Assembly (NCBI RefSeq): GCF_028369055.1
Contig: NZ_JAQNCZ010000001.1
Coordinates: 558,001 to 622,000 of the forward strand
Length of the DNA: 64,000 nucleotides
Direction: 5' to 3'
Source of the DNA: Cognatishimia sp. SS12
Lineage (GTDB): Bacteria > Pseudomonadota > Alphaproteobacteria > Rhodobacterales > Rhodobacteraceae
Each line of letters begins with the position of its first letter. The first letter of the stretch is position 1. This document shows positions 56,173-64,000 of the stretch, piece by piece. The notes beneath the pieces were generated by a model, which was not told the DNA's origin, did not search any database, and saw only the letters and a list, made by a program, of their open reading frames with translations. Made by a program: the position numbers and the translations under genes.

Positions 56173-56601
56173 ATGACACCGCAGCAACATATGCTGGATC
56201 AATGGTTCAAACGGGTTTGGAACGAAAATGATCTGGCGGCCATCGACGAATATTTCCAACCGGATTCCAAGGCGCGCGGGGTGATCCCTGGCATGGCGCT
56301 GGGCGCTGGCGACTATCATGATTTTGTGCCTATGATCAACGAGTTGATCACCGATATTCACACCAAGATGGAAGTGATGACGCAGGCAGGAGACTGGGTG
56401 CAGGGGCTGTATTCGGTCACGGCGCGCGCAGCGCACAACGCCGCCCCGATACACGTCAGCGGCCAGGTCTGCGTGCGCTTTGAAGGCGACAAGATGGTTG
56501 AGGCTTACAACAATTTCGACTTTTTCGGCATGTTCGAACAGTTGGGGCAATTGCCAGAACAGTCGCTGGCGCTGTGTCTGTCAGGCCAGTCCCTATCCTG
56601 A
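56173..56601 (+). CDS. SnoaL/NTF2-fold protein
   Basis: A 142-residue protein of the SnoaL-like polyketide-cyclase/NTF2 superfamily (MLDQWFKRVWNENDLAAIDE; VCVRFEGDKMVEAYNNFDFF). The function is unknown; these folds serve as cyclases, isomerases or binding modules. The ATG at 56173 has GGGGG about eight bases upstream; frames open further upstream run into the ssrA 3' region and are not accepted. It stands between ssrA and the chromate genes. Confidence 0.82.
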   Translation: MTPQQHMLDQWFKRVWNENDLAAIDEYFQPDSKARGVIPGMALGAGDYHDFVPMINELITDIHTKMEVMTQAGDWVQGLYSVTARAAHNAAPIHVSGQVCVRFEGDKMVEAYNNFDFFGMFEQLGQLPEQSLALCLSGQSLS

Positions 56602-56728
56602 CACCGCCGTAGACCGGGCGGCTTGACCGGCCAAAACAATCGTGGCATTTCAATCCTATGGGGCCGCGATTACCCCGTGAGGCTCAGGCTGAAGGATCGC
56701 ATCCTCTTTGTGATATGAAAGGATGCCT

Positions 56729-57544
56729 ATGCCTGCCTTAAATGAAATTTCCCCTGCCCAGTTGATGCGTCGGATTGGCGTGCCGGATGCACCGGCCCTG
56801 ATTGACGTGCGTCTGCCCGAAGATGTGGCCGAAATCCCTTCGCGTGTGCCAACCGCCCTGCCCTTTGCCCATGAGGATCTTGACGGGATCATCGCGGCCA
56901 TTGGCACGCGCGCTGCTGTTGTGATCTGTCACAAGGGCCGCAAACTCAGCCATGGGGTACGCGCCCGTTTGCAAGCGCGCGGCATGTCAGCCGAGGTCCT
57001 CAGCGGCGGGTCTGTGGCCTGGCAGGAAGCCGCGCTGCCGGCCGTGCCGGATGCCGCGCTGCGCGAGGCTGGCCCGCTCTGGGTCACACGCCATCGCCCG
57101 AAAATTGACCGCATCGCCTGTCCTTGGCTGATCCGCCGTTTTGTCGACCCGGCGGCAGAATTCCTGTTTGTCCCGCCCGCAGAGGTTGCGGATGTCGCCG
57201 CACGTTTTGGCGCGACGATGTTTGACATGCCGGGTGGTGACTGGGGCCATGAAGGCTCGGGGTGCAGCTTTGACACCATGTGCCGCCGCTTTGGTCTGCG
57301 CGACCCGGCACTGGCGCGGCTGGCCACCGTTGTGCGCGCGGCTGACACCGGGGCGCATGACCTTGCGCCCGAAGCCGCGGGCTTGCTTGCGATTTCAGCG
57401 GGACTGTCGCGCCAGTATCGCGATGATAACGCACAGCTGGCGGCGGGGCTGCCGATCTATGATGCCCTCTATCGCTGGGCGCGCGACGCCTTTGATGAAA
57501 CGCACGCGGATCGCCCCGCGCCCTCTGGACCCCGCCAGCCATGA
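56729..57544 (+). CDS. chrB: Rhodanese-ChrB fusion protein (chromate resistance)
   Basis: A 271-residue two-domain protein. Residues ~5-105 are a rhodanese-like domain with the cysteine loop VVICHKGRKLS (Cys67). Residues ~118-255 are the ChrB C-terminal domain (LWVTRHRPKIDRIACPWLIR; GGDWGHEGSGCSFDTM; LSRQYRDDNAQL). It overlaps chrA by four bases (ATGA). ChrB proteins act as chromate-responsive regulators or accessory factors. The rhodanese domain replaces the usual N-terminal domain, which might tie chromate response to sulfur chemistry (inference). Confidence 0.88.
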   Translation: MPALNEISPAQLMRRIGVPDAPALIDVRLPEDVAEIPSRVPTALPFAHEDLDGIIAAIGTRAAVVICHKGRKLSHGVRARLQARGMSAEVLSGGSVAWQEAALPAVPDAALREAGPLWVTRHRPKIDRIACPWLIRRFVDPAAEFLFVPPAEVADVAARFGATMFDMPGGDWGHEGSGCSFDTMCRRFGLRDPALARLATVVRAADTGAHDLAPEAAGLLAISAGLSRQYRDDNAQLAAGLPIYDALYRWARDAFDETHADRPAPSGPRQP

Positions 57545-58785
57545 CCCCCACATATTCTGACCTGTTTCGCGTCTTTGGGCGCATCGGCATGCTGAGCTTT
57601 GGCGGCCCGGCGGCGCAAATCGCATTGATGCACAAAGAACTTGTCGAAGAGCGCCCCTGGATGAGCGAAGAGAAATTTCTGGGCGCATTGTCCTTTTGTA
57701 TGCTGTTGCCCGGGCCCGAGGCGATGCAGCTGGCCACCTATGCCGGCTGGCGCCTGCGCGGAACAGCGGGCGGTTTGCTGGCCGGGTTGCTTTTTGTGCT
57801 GCCCGGTGCGGCGGTCATTCTGGCCTTGGCAGCGTCATATGTGACCTATGGCGGCGTGCCCTTGGTGCAGGCGGCGTTCCTCGGGGTGAAATCTGCAGTG
57901 GTGGTTGTGGTGCTTCAGGCGCTTTGGAAACTCTCGCGCAAGGCCTTGATCACCCCGCTCAGTTGGGCGCTCGCAGCGGCCGCATTTGTGGCCATCTATG
58001 CTTTGGGTCTGCCATTTCCGTTGATTGTTGCGCTTGCGGCGCTCATTGGGTTTGCACTTGCGCCGCACCCACCGGAGGGCGCGGCTGCGGTCGCCCCGCC
58101 CGCGACCAAACGCGCCACCGTGCCAACCTTCGCCATCTGGAGCGCGCTTTGGGCGCTGCCTGTCGCGCTGGTTTTCTGGCTCGACCACAGCTTTCTTCAG
58201 GATATCGCGCTTTTCTTTTCCAAACTGGCGATTGTCACCTTTGGGGGGGCCTATGCCGTCCTGGCCTATATGACCCAGACGGTCAGCGTGGATTACGGCT
58301 GGATCAGCACGGCGCAAATGATTGATGCGCTGGGCCTTGCAGAAACCACGCCCGGCCCGCTGATCCTTGTCACGGAATTTGTTGGTCTTTTGGCGGGCTA
58401 TCAGCAAGGCGGCGTTCTTTTGATGCTATTGGCGGGGGCGCTGACGCTCTGGTGCACCTTTGTGCCCTGTTTTCTCTGGATTTTCGTGGCCGCGCCGTAT
58501 GTCGAATGGCTGACCGCCCAACCGCGCCTTAAGGCAGGGCTGGCGGGAATCACCGCAGCGGTGGTGGGCGTGATTCTGAACCTGTCCCTCTGGTTTGCGC
58601 TGCATGTTCTTTTTGCCGACGTCGCGCGCAGCGCCCTCGGGGCCGTGCCGGTCTGGCACAGCTTTGATCCTTTTGCGCTGCTGTTGGTGGCGGTTGCGGC
58701 GGGGCTATTGCTCTGGCGCAAACTGTCATTGCCGCTTGTTTTGCTGATCATGGCCGCACTCAGCACCGGGGCCGCAATGATGTGA
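57541..58785 (+). CDS. chrA: CHR-family chromate transporter
   Basis: A 414-residue membrane protein built of two CHR domains (starts MTPTYSDLFRVFGRIGMLSFG; second repeat FFSKLAIVTFGGAYAVLAYM). Each repeat has the FGGPxxxI/FGGAYAV-type motif and a PGP motif (LPGPEAMQLATY; TTPGPLILV). About ten to twelve transmembrane helices. It exports chromate, probably by anion antiport. It is translationally coupled to the rhodanese-ChrB gene. Confidence 0.93.
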   Translation: MTPTYSDLFRVFGRIGMLSFGGPAAQIALMHKELVEERPWMSEEKFLGALSFCMLLPGPEAMQLATYAGWRLRGTAGGLLAGLLFVLPGAAVILALAASYVTYGGVPLVQAAFLGVKSAVVVVVLQALWKLSRKALITPLSWALAAAAFVAIYALGLPFPLIVALAALIGFALAPHPPEGAAAVAPPATKRATVPTFAIWSALWALPVALVFWLDHSFLQDIALFFSKLAIVTFGGAYAVLAYMTQTVSVDYGWISTAQMIDALGLAETTPGPLILVTEFVGLLAGYQQGGVLLMLLAGALTLWCTFVPCFLWIFVAAPYVEWLTAQPRLKAGLAGITAAVVGVILNLSLWFALHVLFADVARSALGAVPVWHSFDPFALLLVAVAAGLLLWRKLSLPLVLLIMAALSTGAAMM

Positions 58786-58863
58786 TCGAAATCTGCTTGC
58801 GGCTGCTTTTGTTTTCAGAAGAATGATCTATGCTGACACCCAAGACGACGAATAAGGTGACTC

Positions 58864-59355
58864 ATGATTGGCTCAATCGACTATGGCAACTTGATGCACC
58901 GCGCTATGCGGGGCCTGATTCAAGAGGTTTTGCAAGGGGTTAAGGATGATGGCTTGCCCGGTGAGCATCATTTTTTCATCACCTTTGACACGCGCCATCC
59001 GGATGTGGAAATCGCTGATTGGCTGTCAGATCGCTACCCGACGGAAATGACGGTTGTCATGCAGCATTGGTACGACAATCTGGACGTGACGGATGAAGGG
59101 TTTGCCATCACGCTCAACTTTGGCGACGCGCCTGAGCCGCTGTATATCCCCTATGACTCGATCCTGACGTTTGTCGACCCAAGCGTTGAATTCGGTCTGC
59201 GGTTTGAAACACAGGTGGCCGCCGATGACGAGGATGATGAGGACGACGCCCTGGACGCTGACGAAGCGGTTTCCGAAGTTCTGGCAGACCCCGAAGAGGT
59301 CGCAGAAAAACCGGACGCACAGGTTGTAAGCCTCGACAGCTTCCGGAAAACCTGA
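58864..59355 (+). CDS. sspB: SspB, ClpXP adaptor for ssrA-tagged proteins (alpha type)
   Basis: A 163-residue protein. The N-terminal domain (residues ~1-115) has the SspB fold pattern: HHFFITFDTRHPDVEIADWL, then FAITLNFGDAPEPLYIPYDS, which forms the tag-binding groove. A disordered acidic linker (DDEDDEDDALDADE) leads to a short C-terminal ClpX-binding tail (AQVVSLDSFRK). SspB delivers ssrA-tagged proteins to ClpXP by reading the N-terminal part of the tag; ssrA itself lies 2.8 kb upstream. Confidence 0.92.
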   Translation: MIGSIDYGNLMHRAMRGLIQEVLQGVKDDGLPGEHHFFITFDTRHPDVEIADWLSDRYPTEMTVVMQHWYDNLDVTDEGFAITLNFGDAPEPLYIPYDSILTFVDPSVEFGLRFETQVAADDEDDEDDALDADEAVSEVLADPEEVAEKPDAQVVSLDSFRKT

Positions 59356-59506
59356 TGGGCCATGCGGGGGCCCGGCGCTGCAAACTGGGCGTGTTATCGC
59401 AAACAGGATGAAAACCGCCCTAATCAGCGGTATTCAATGGGTTACAGCATTGCATATTGCGCCCCCTGCGGTATGACATTCGCGAACTGAGTTACCGGAG
59501 GTCATG

Positions 59507-60901
59507 ATGACTGAAACCCGCACCGAAACCGACAGCTTTGGGCCGCTCGAAGTCCCTGCAGACAAATATTGGGGGGCGCAGACCCAGCGCTCGATCATGA
59601 ATTTCCCCATCGGCTGGGAACAACAGCCCGTCGCAATCGTGCGCGCGCTGGGCGTGATTAAGAAAGCCTGCGCCATGGCCAACAAGGCCAACGGCGATCT
59701 GGATGCACGGATTGCGGATGCCATCATTGCGGCGGCTGGCGAAGTGATCGAGGGCAAGTTTGACGACAACTTCCCGCTGGTGGTGTGGCAGACTGGCTCT
59801 GGCACCCAATCCAACATGAACTCCAACGAAGTGATCGCAAATCGCGCCATCGAAATGCTCGGCGGCACCATCGGCTCCAAAGACCCGGTGCACCCGAATG
59901 ATCACTGCAACATGGGCCAGTCCTCAAACGACACGTTCCCGACCGCCATGCATATCGGCGCGGCGATGATGGTGCGCGACGTGCTGCTGCCCGGCCTGAC
60001 GAAACTGGCCGAAGGGCTGGAAGCCAAATCCGAAGAATTCAAAGACATCATCAAGATCGGCCGCACCCATACACAAGATGCGACCCCGCTGACCTTGGGC
60101 CAAGAATTCTCAGGCTACGCGCATCAGATCCGCCAAGGCATCAAGCGGGTCGAAGCAGCCCTGCCCGGCATCTATGAGCTGGCGCAAGGCGGCACCGCTG
60201 TGGGCACCGGCCTGAACACCAAAAAAGGCTGGGGCGAGGATGTCGCGGCCAATATGGCCGAAATCACCGGCCTGCCTTTTGTCACGGCCCCCAATAAATT
60301 CGAAGCTTTGGCCGCCCATGACGCCATGGTCTTTATGTCCGGCGCATTGGCGACCGTTGCTGGCGCGATGTATAAAATCGCCAATGACATCCGCTTTCTG
60401 GGCTCTGGCCCGCGCTCGGGCCTTGGCGAGCTGATCCTGCCGGAAAATGAACCCGGCTCCTCCATCATGCCGGGCAAGGTGAACCCAACCCAAGCCGAAG
60501 CGATGACACAGGTGGCCGCGCATGTGATGGGCAACAATGCAGCCATGACATTCGCTGGCTCGCAGGGTCACTTTGAGCTGAATGTTTACAACCCGATGAT
60601 GTCCTACAATCTGCTGCAATCCATGCAGCTCTTGGGCGATGTGGCTGACAGCTTTACCGAGCGTATGCTCAACGGCATCCAGGCCAATGAGCCGCGTATT
60701 GAAAAGCTGATGAAAGAATCGCTGATGCTGGTGACGGCGCTGGCCCCGACCATCGGCTATGACAACGCCACCAAGGTTGCCAAAACCGCGCATAAAAACG
60801 GCACCACCCTGAAAGAAGAGGCGATTGCCCTCGGCTTTGTGGATGAGGCGACTTTTGATGCCGTCGTCCGGCCCGAACAGATGATCGGCCCGAAAGACTG
60901 A
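59507..60901 (+). CDS. fumC: Fumarate hydratase class II
   Basis: A 464-residue iron-independent fumarase of the TCA cycle (fumarate to L-malate). The fumarase/aspartase signature [13 protein letters not shown] is present, as are [29 protein letters not shown] and [15 protein letters not shown]. Two ATGs lie in tandem; 59507 has the better spacing to GGAGG. The stop codon shares one base with the next start (TGATG), coupling a small DUF4169 gene. Confidence 0.98.
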   Translation: MTETRTETDSFGPLEVPADKYWGAQTQRSIMNFPIGWEQQPVAIVRALGVIKKACAMANKANGDLDARIADAIIAAAGEVIEGKFDDNFPLVVWQTGSGTQSNMNSNEVIANRAIEMLGGTIGSKDPVHPNDHCNMGQSSNDTFPTAMHIGAAMMVRDVLLPGLTKLAEGLEAKSEEFKDIIKIGRTHTQDATPLTLGQEFSGYAHQIRQGIKRVEAALPGIYELAQGGTAVGTGLNTKKGWGEDVAANMAEITGLPFVTAPNKFEALAAHDAMVFMSGALATVAGAMYKIANDIRFLGSGPRSGLGELILPENEPGSSIMPGKVNPTQAEAMTQVAAHVMGNNAAMTFAGSQGHFELNVYNPMMSYNLLQSMQLLGDVADSFTERMLNGIQANEPRIEKLMKESLMLVTALAPTIGYDNATKVAKTAHKNGTTLKEEAIALGFVDEATFDAVVRPEQMIGPKD

Positions 60902-61080
60902 TGGCAGAGCCGGTCAATCTGAACCGGTTTCGCAAAGCAAAAGCGCGGGCTGCCAAAAAGGCCCGCGCTGATACAAACGCTGCAAAATTTGGCCGCAGTA
61001 AAGCCGATAAGCAACGTGAGGAAAGTAAAATTTCCAAGCTGAAACAGCACCTTGATCAGCATAAGCGAGAGGATACATGA
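60901..61080 (+). CDS. DUF4169-family small basic protein
   Basis: A 59-codon gene starting at the ATG that overlaps the fumC stop (TGATG) and ending where the next gene starts (ATGA). The product begins [20 protein letters not shown] and is strongly basic and helical, matching DUF4169. Function unknown. The double translational coupling argues that it is expressed and not spurious. Confidence 0.85.
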   Translation: MAEPVNLNRFRKAKARAAKKARADTNAAKFGRSKADKQREESKISKLKQHLDQHKREDT

Positions 61081-61295
61081 GCCGGCCGGTGAAACGCTCG
61101 CTCACGCTCAAGGGCCATCGCACCAGCGTCTCACTAGAGGATGAATTCTGGCAGGCCTTCCGCGCGATCGCTGCAGAAAAAAATCTGCCGATCAACGTTC
61201 TGGCCGCCGAAATCGACGCAGCGCGCGACCTTGAGGCTGGCCTCGCCAGTGCCATCCGCCTGTACGTATTGCGACACCATCAGCACAAAGGCTGA
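61077..61295 (+). CDS. Ribbon-helix-helix domain protein (RHH_4 type)
   Basis: A 72-residue protein with a ribbon-helix-helix pattern: a basic strand (KRSLTLKGHRTSVSLE) followed by two helices (EFWQAFRAIAAEKNLPINVL; LASAIRLYVLRHHQH). This is the RHH_4 family, often small DNA-binding proteins. Its start overlaps the DUF4169 stop by four bases. The target is unknown; autoregulation of the fumC group is possible but not shown. Confidence 0.85.
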   Translation: MSRPVKRSLTLKGHRTSVSLEDEFWQAFRAIAAEKNLPINVLAAEIDAARDLEAGLASAIRLYVLRHHQHKG

Positions 61296-61350
61296 CTGCG
61301 CTTCATCTTTTCAAAAATACTCGCGCCGCAGGCACCGCCGGCACGGCGGT

Positions 61351-61758
61351 TCATCCTGCTGCTGCCACCTCACGCACCCGCGCAATCATGGCGCGCAGCC
61401 CGTTTGAACGTTGCGAAGACAGGTGTTCATTCAGCCCCAGACGCTCCAGCTCGGCGCGGGCATCCACCGCCAAAACCTCTGCCAGGGTCAGCCCGTTGTA
61501 AAGCTTGCGCAGCACCGCGATCAGCCCACGCACAATCATGGCGTCAGAATCGCCGTCAAACGTAAGTACGCCATCTGCGATGGTAGGATGCAGCCAGACC
61601 TGACTTGCGCAGCCGTCGACTTTTGTGGCGGGCACTTTCAGCGCGTCTTCCAGCGGGTCCATGGCTTTGCCCTGCTCGATCACATAACGATAGCGATCTT
61701 CCCAATCTTCCAGAAAATCAAAATCTTCAACAATCTCTTCAAATGCAGCTGTGGCCAT
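61351..61758 (-). CDS. sufE: SufE-family sulfur acceptor
   Basis: A 135-residue protein. The persulfide-carrying cysteine is Cys50 in ATKVDGCASQVWL. The rest (DFLEDWEDRYRYVIEQG; NEHLSSQRSNGLRAMIARV) matches SufE, which takes sulfur from SufS for iron-sulfur cluster assembly. Convergent with the fumC group; divergent from a lipoprotein gene. Confidence 0.94.
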   Translation of the reverse strand: MATAAFEEIVEDFDFLEDWEDRYRYVIEQGKAMDPLEDALKVPATKVDGCASQVWLHPTIADGVLTFDGDSDAMIVRGLIAVLRKLYNGLTLAEVLAVDARAELERLGLNEHLSSQRSNGLRAMIARVREVAAAG

Positions 61759-61876
61759 GGGTCATCCTTTCTGTCTTTCACCTAGGCGCTGGCGCGCAAA
61801 AGGTCCAGAGCCGCCTTGCCGCTTTTCAATTGCGCAACAATGCGCTAACCCAATAGCAAAGCAAATGGGGCGCGAG

Positions 61877-62386
61877 ATGCATAAACCGATTGGTGTTCTT
61901 CTGGTTTCTACGCTGGTTCTGACCAGCTGCGGTACGGTGCGCGATAGCCGCCTTAATCCATTTAACTGGTTTGGCCGCGCCGAACGGGTCGAAACTGTCG
62001 ACGCCGAAGAGATCAACCCGCTGATCCCGCGCAAACGCGACAGTATCTTTGACCGCGAGGAGGTGGCCTACCCCGGCGTGCCGGTTGCCAATATTACCGA
62101 ACTGCGGGTGGAACGTGTGTCGGGCGGGGCCTTGATCCGCGCCAAGGGCATCGCCGCCACCCAGGGCGCGTTTGAGGCGTTGCTGGAGCCTGAGAATGAC
62201 GATGAGCTGCCCGTTGATGGCGTGCTGACCTATCGTCTGCTGGCGATCCAGCCTGCGGGCTTCCGCCAAGGCACTCCGCAGTCGCGTGAACTCAATATCG
62301 CACGCTTCCGCACTTTGCAGGATCTTGATGGCGTGCGCGTCATTCGCGTGGTCGGCGCGCAGAATGCGCTGCAGGTCCGCCGCTAA
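61877..62386 (+). CDS. Lipoprotein of unknown function
   Basis: A 169-residue protein with a lipoprotein signal: LLVSTLVLTSCG, where the lipobox LTSC gives Cys about residue 17. The rest is a beta-rich domain with a conserved-looking core (LIRAKGIAATQGAFEALL; GVLTYRLLAIQP) and an acidic middle. I recognise no named family. The ATG at 61877 is taken from the position of the signal peptide. Confidence 0.75.
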   Translation: MHKPIGVLLVSTLVLTSCGTVRDSRLNPFNWFGRAERVETVDAEEINPLIPRKRDSIFDREEVAYPGVPVANITELRVERVSGGALIRAKGIAATQGAFEALLEPENDDELPVDGVLTYRLLAIQPAGFRQGTPQSRELNIARFRTLQDLDGVRVIRVVGAQNALQVRR

Positions 62387-62410
62387 GCTCTTATGATGTG
62401 GCCTGCCAAC

Positions 62411-63571
62411 TTACGGCAGGCGCACAATCTTGATTGACGTGCCTTTGGCAGAAAGCGCGATTTCACCGTCGCAGAGGCGCAGCGCGTCATCGCCGAACAC
62501 CTCGCGCCGCCAGCCCTTGAGTGCAGCGACATCCCGTTCCCCCGAAGCAATAGCGTCCAGATCCGCGGCGCTGGCAATCAGCTTACTGGCGACACCCGAA
62601 CATTCGGTTTTGGATTTGAGCAATACGCGCAGCAGATCGGCGAGCGCCGGGTTCACCTGGCTTTTGTCCTTGGCGTTGGCCACACGCGGCATGTCAGCAG
62701 GTGGGCACTCGACCCCGGCCTTGACCGCGGCGAGAATACCATCGGCAATCTCCCCCTTGCGGGCTTCGCGCAACAACAGCCGCGAACGGCCCAGATCATT
62801 GGCGTTCGCTGGCTTGGTGGAGGCCAATTCGATCAGCGCATCATCTTTGAAGACGCGGTTGCGCGGGATATTGCGGCTTTGGGCATAGGCCTCACGAAAC
62901 CGCGCCAACTCACGCACAACGGCGAGGAACTTTGGTGTGGTTGTGCGGGTTTTCACCCGTTTCCATGCGTCCTCGGGCTTAACGATATAGGTGCCCGGTG
63001 TGGTCAGAACGCCCAGCTCTTCCTGCACCCAACGGGCGCGGCCGGTTTCCTGCAGTTTTGCGTCCAGAAATTCGTAAATATTGCGCAGATGGGTCACATC
63101 GGCCAGCGCATAGCGTTTCTGCGCATCGGTCAGCGGGCGGCGTGACCAATCGGTAAAGCGGCTGGATTTGTCCACACCCTGCTTTGCGATTTTGCGCACC
63201 AATGTTTCATAGCCGACCTGATCGCCAAAGCCGCAGACCATCGCCGCCACCTGGGTATCAAACAGCGGTGTGGGAAAGACCCCGGCTTCAATAAAGAAAA
63301 TCTCCAGATCCTGCCGCGCGGCGTGGAACACTTTGACCACATTGGTGTCGCGAAAAAGATCATACAGCGGCTCTAGGGAAAGCCCTTCGGCCAGCGGGTC
63401 AACCAGCACGGCGGTGTCATCGCTGGTTCCGGGCATGGCCAATTGAACGAGGCACAATTTGGAATAATAGGTGCGTTCGCGCAGAAACTCGGTGTCGATG
63501 GTGACATAGGGATGCTGGCGGGCTTCCTCGCAAAACGCTTTCAGTTCTTGCGTGCTCGTCAATGTCTTCAT
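62411..63571 (-). CDS. rnd: Ribonuclease D
   Basis: A 386-residue 3'-5' exoribonuclease for tRNA 3' processing. The DEDD motif residues begin with Asp and Glu in TIDTEFLRERTYY, and the HRDC domains lie in the C-terminal half (LARFREAYAQSRNIPRNRVF; SRLLLREARKGEIADGILAA). Neighbour of purN, the arrangement seen in many Rhodobacterales. Confidence 0.94.
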   Translation of the reverse strand: MKTLTSTQELKAFCEEARQHPYVTIDTEFLRERTYYSKLCLVQLAMPGTSDDTAVLVDPLAEGLSLEPLYDLFRDTNVVKVFHAARQDLEIFFIEAGVFPTPLFDTQVAAMVCGFGDQVGYETLVRKIAKQGVDKSSRFTDWSRRPLTDAQKRYALADVTHLRNIYEFLDAKLQETGRARWVQEELGVLTTPGTYIVKPEDAWKRVKTRTTTPKFLAVVRELARFREAYAQSRNIPRNRVFKDDALIELASTKPANANDLGRSRLLLREARKGEIADGILAAVKAGVECPPADMPRVANAKDKSQVNPALADLLRVLLKSKTECSGVASKLIASAADLDAIASGERDVAALKGWRREVFGDDALRLCDGEIALSAKGTSIKIVRLP

Positions 63572-63684
63572 AAAGGTCTGTCTTTGATCGTTGATTGTGT
63601 CTGCTCGGTTTCAGACCTACGTGGATTTACCCGAAATTGCAATTCCTGCCCCGTTCGGGGTGGCGGCGCTGATATCTGAAGCGG

Positions 63685-64000
63685 TCAGAGGTCCAAACGC
63701 GCCTGCTCTCCGGCAGCAAAACGGCGCAGGACAGCGGGATAAAGCTTGTGTTCCTGTGTGAGGACGCGCGCGGCAAGATCGTCGGGCGTATCCCCCGCAA
63801 AAACCGGCACCCGCGCCTGTCCCAAAATCGGCCCATCGTCCAGTGCCGGCGTGACCAGATGCACGGTACAGCCGTGTTCGGCATCCCCCGCAGCGAGCGC
63901 CCGGGCATGCGTATGCAGCCCTTTGTATTTTGGCAAAAGCGACGGGTGAATGTTCAGCATCCGTCCCTCCCAAGGGGCGACAAAGCTTTCCGTCAAAACC
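63685..64000 (-). CDS. purN: Phosphoribosylglycinamide formyltransferase (PurN), 3' part only
   Basis: The last ~104 codons of a gene that starts beyond the window. The catalytic motif NIHPSLLPKYKGLHTHARAL and the downstream GCTVHLVTPALDDGPILGQA identify the folate-dependent enzyme of the third step of purine synthesis. The reading frame is open to the window end. Confidence 0.94.
   Translation of the reverse strand, partial: VLTESFVAPWEGRMLNIHPSLLPKYKGLHTHARALAAGDAEHGCTVHLVTPALDDGPILGQARVPVFAGDTPDDLAARVLTQEHKLYPAVLRRFAAGEQARLDL

Overview
The window is a gene-dense chromosomal segment of high-GC DNA from a marine-type alphaproteobacterium, most likely the Rhodobacterales (Roseobacter group). 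The evidence is lineage-typical content and order: a circularly permuted two-piece tmRNA gene, ribosomal protein L21 with a helix-hairpin-helix tail, a ChpT phosphotransferase, olsB-olsA ornithine-lipid genes, a hemA-type 5-aminolevulinate synthase with an FNR box upstream, a trgA-trgB-cysK locus like that of Rhodobacter, and small fumC-linked genes (DUF4169, ribbon-helix-helix). I see no insertion sequence, prophage, integrase or CRISPR array. Most of the window reads as vertically inherited core genome with a few accessory cassettes.

Layout. 0-7 kb: end of an SDR gene, a copper-efflux operon (copA-cueR) behind a 19-bp-spacer CueR-type promoter, tRNA-Ser(CGA), two exported proteins, and a divergent aldo/keto reductase-AraC pair. 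7-17 kb: rplU-rpmA, a GNAT gene, obgE-proB-proA, chpT, DUF3553, olsB-olsA and rpsB-tsf. 17-24 kb: an aroQ-luxR pair, a DUF2852/RDD/bpt group behind an AT-rich region with three evenly spaced palindromes, and ilvBN behind a leader-peptide attenuator. 24-37.5 kb: prfB, a cell-envelope group (PBP1A, AMIN-amidase, M48-TPR protease, DsbA-like protein), ispG, a RodZ-like gene, hemA and an M20 peptidase. 37.6-44 kb: tRNA-Ser(GGA) and a cyanate cassette (Tat-exported binding protein, permease, ATPase, NTF2-fold DUF1348, cyanase) facing a divergent PAS-AAA+-Fis regulator. 44-47 kb: ppk2 and a histidine kinase overlapping a cofactor-less sulfite-oxidase-fold exported protein. 47-55.6 kb: trgA-trgB-cysK-mscS-alaX, a class V aminotransferase, a HIT protein and a barrel-like exported protein. 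55.7-64 kb: ssrA, an NTF2-fold protein, a rhodanese-ChrB/ChrA chromate pair, sspB, fumC and its two small partners, sufE, a lipoprotein, rnd and the 3' part of purN.

The most rewarding items for follow-up are the cyanate cassette and its regulator, which lacks the sigma-54 contact motif and lies beside a tandem 17-bp repeat; the ilvB attenuator; the three-palindrome array upstream of DUF2852; the histidine kinase/SUOX-fold pair; and the co-location of the two-piece tmRNA with its proteolytic adaptor gene sspB. All identifications come from reading the sequence; no database search was run.
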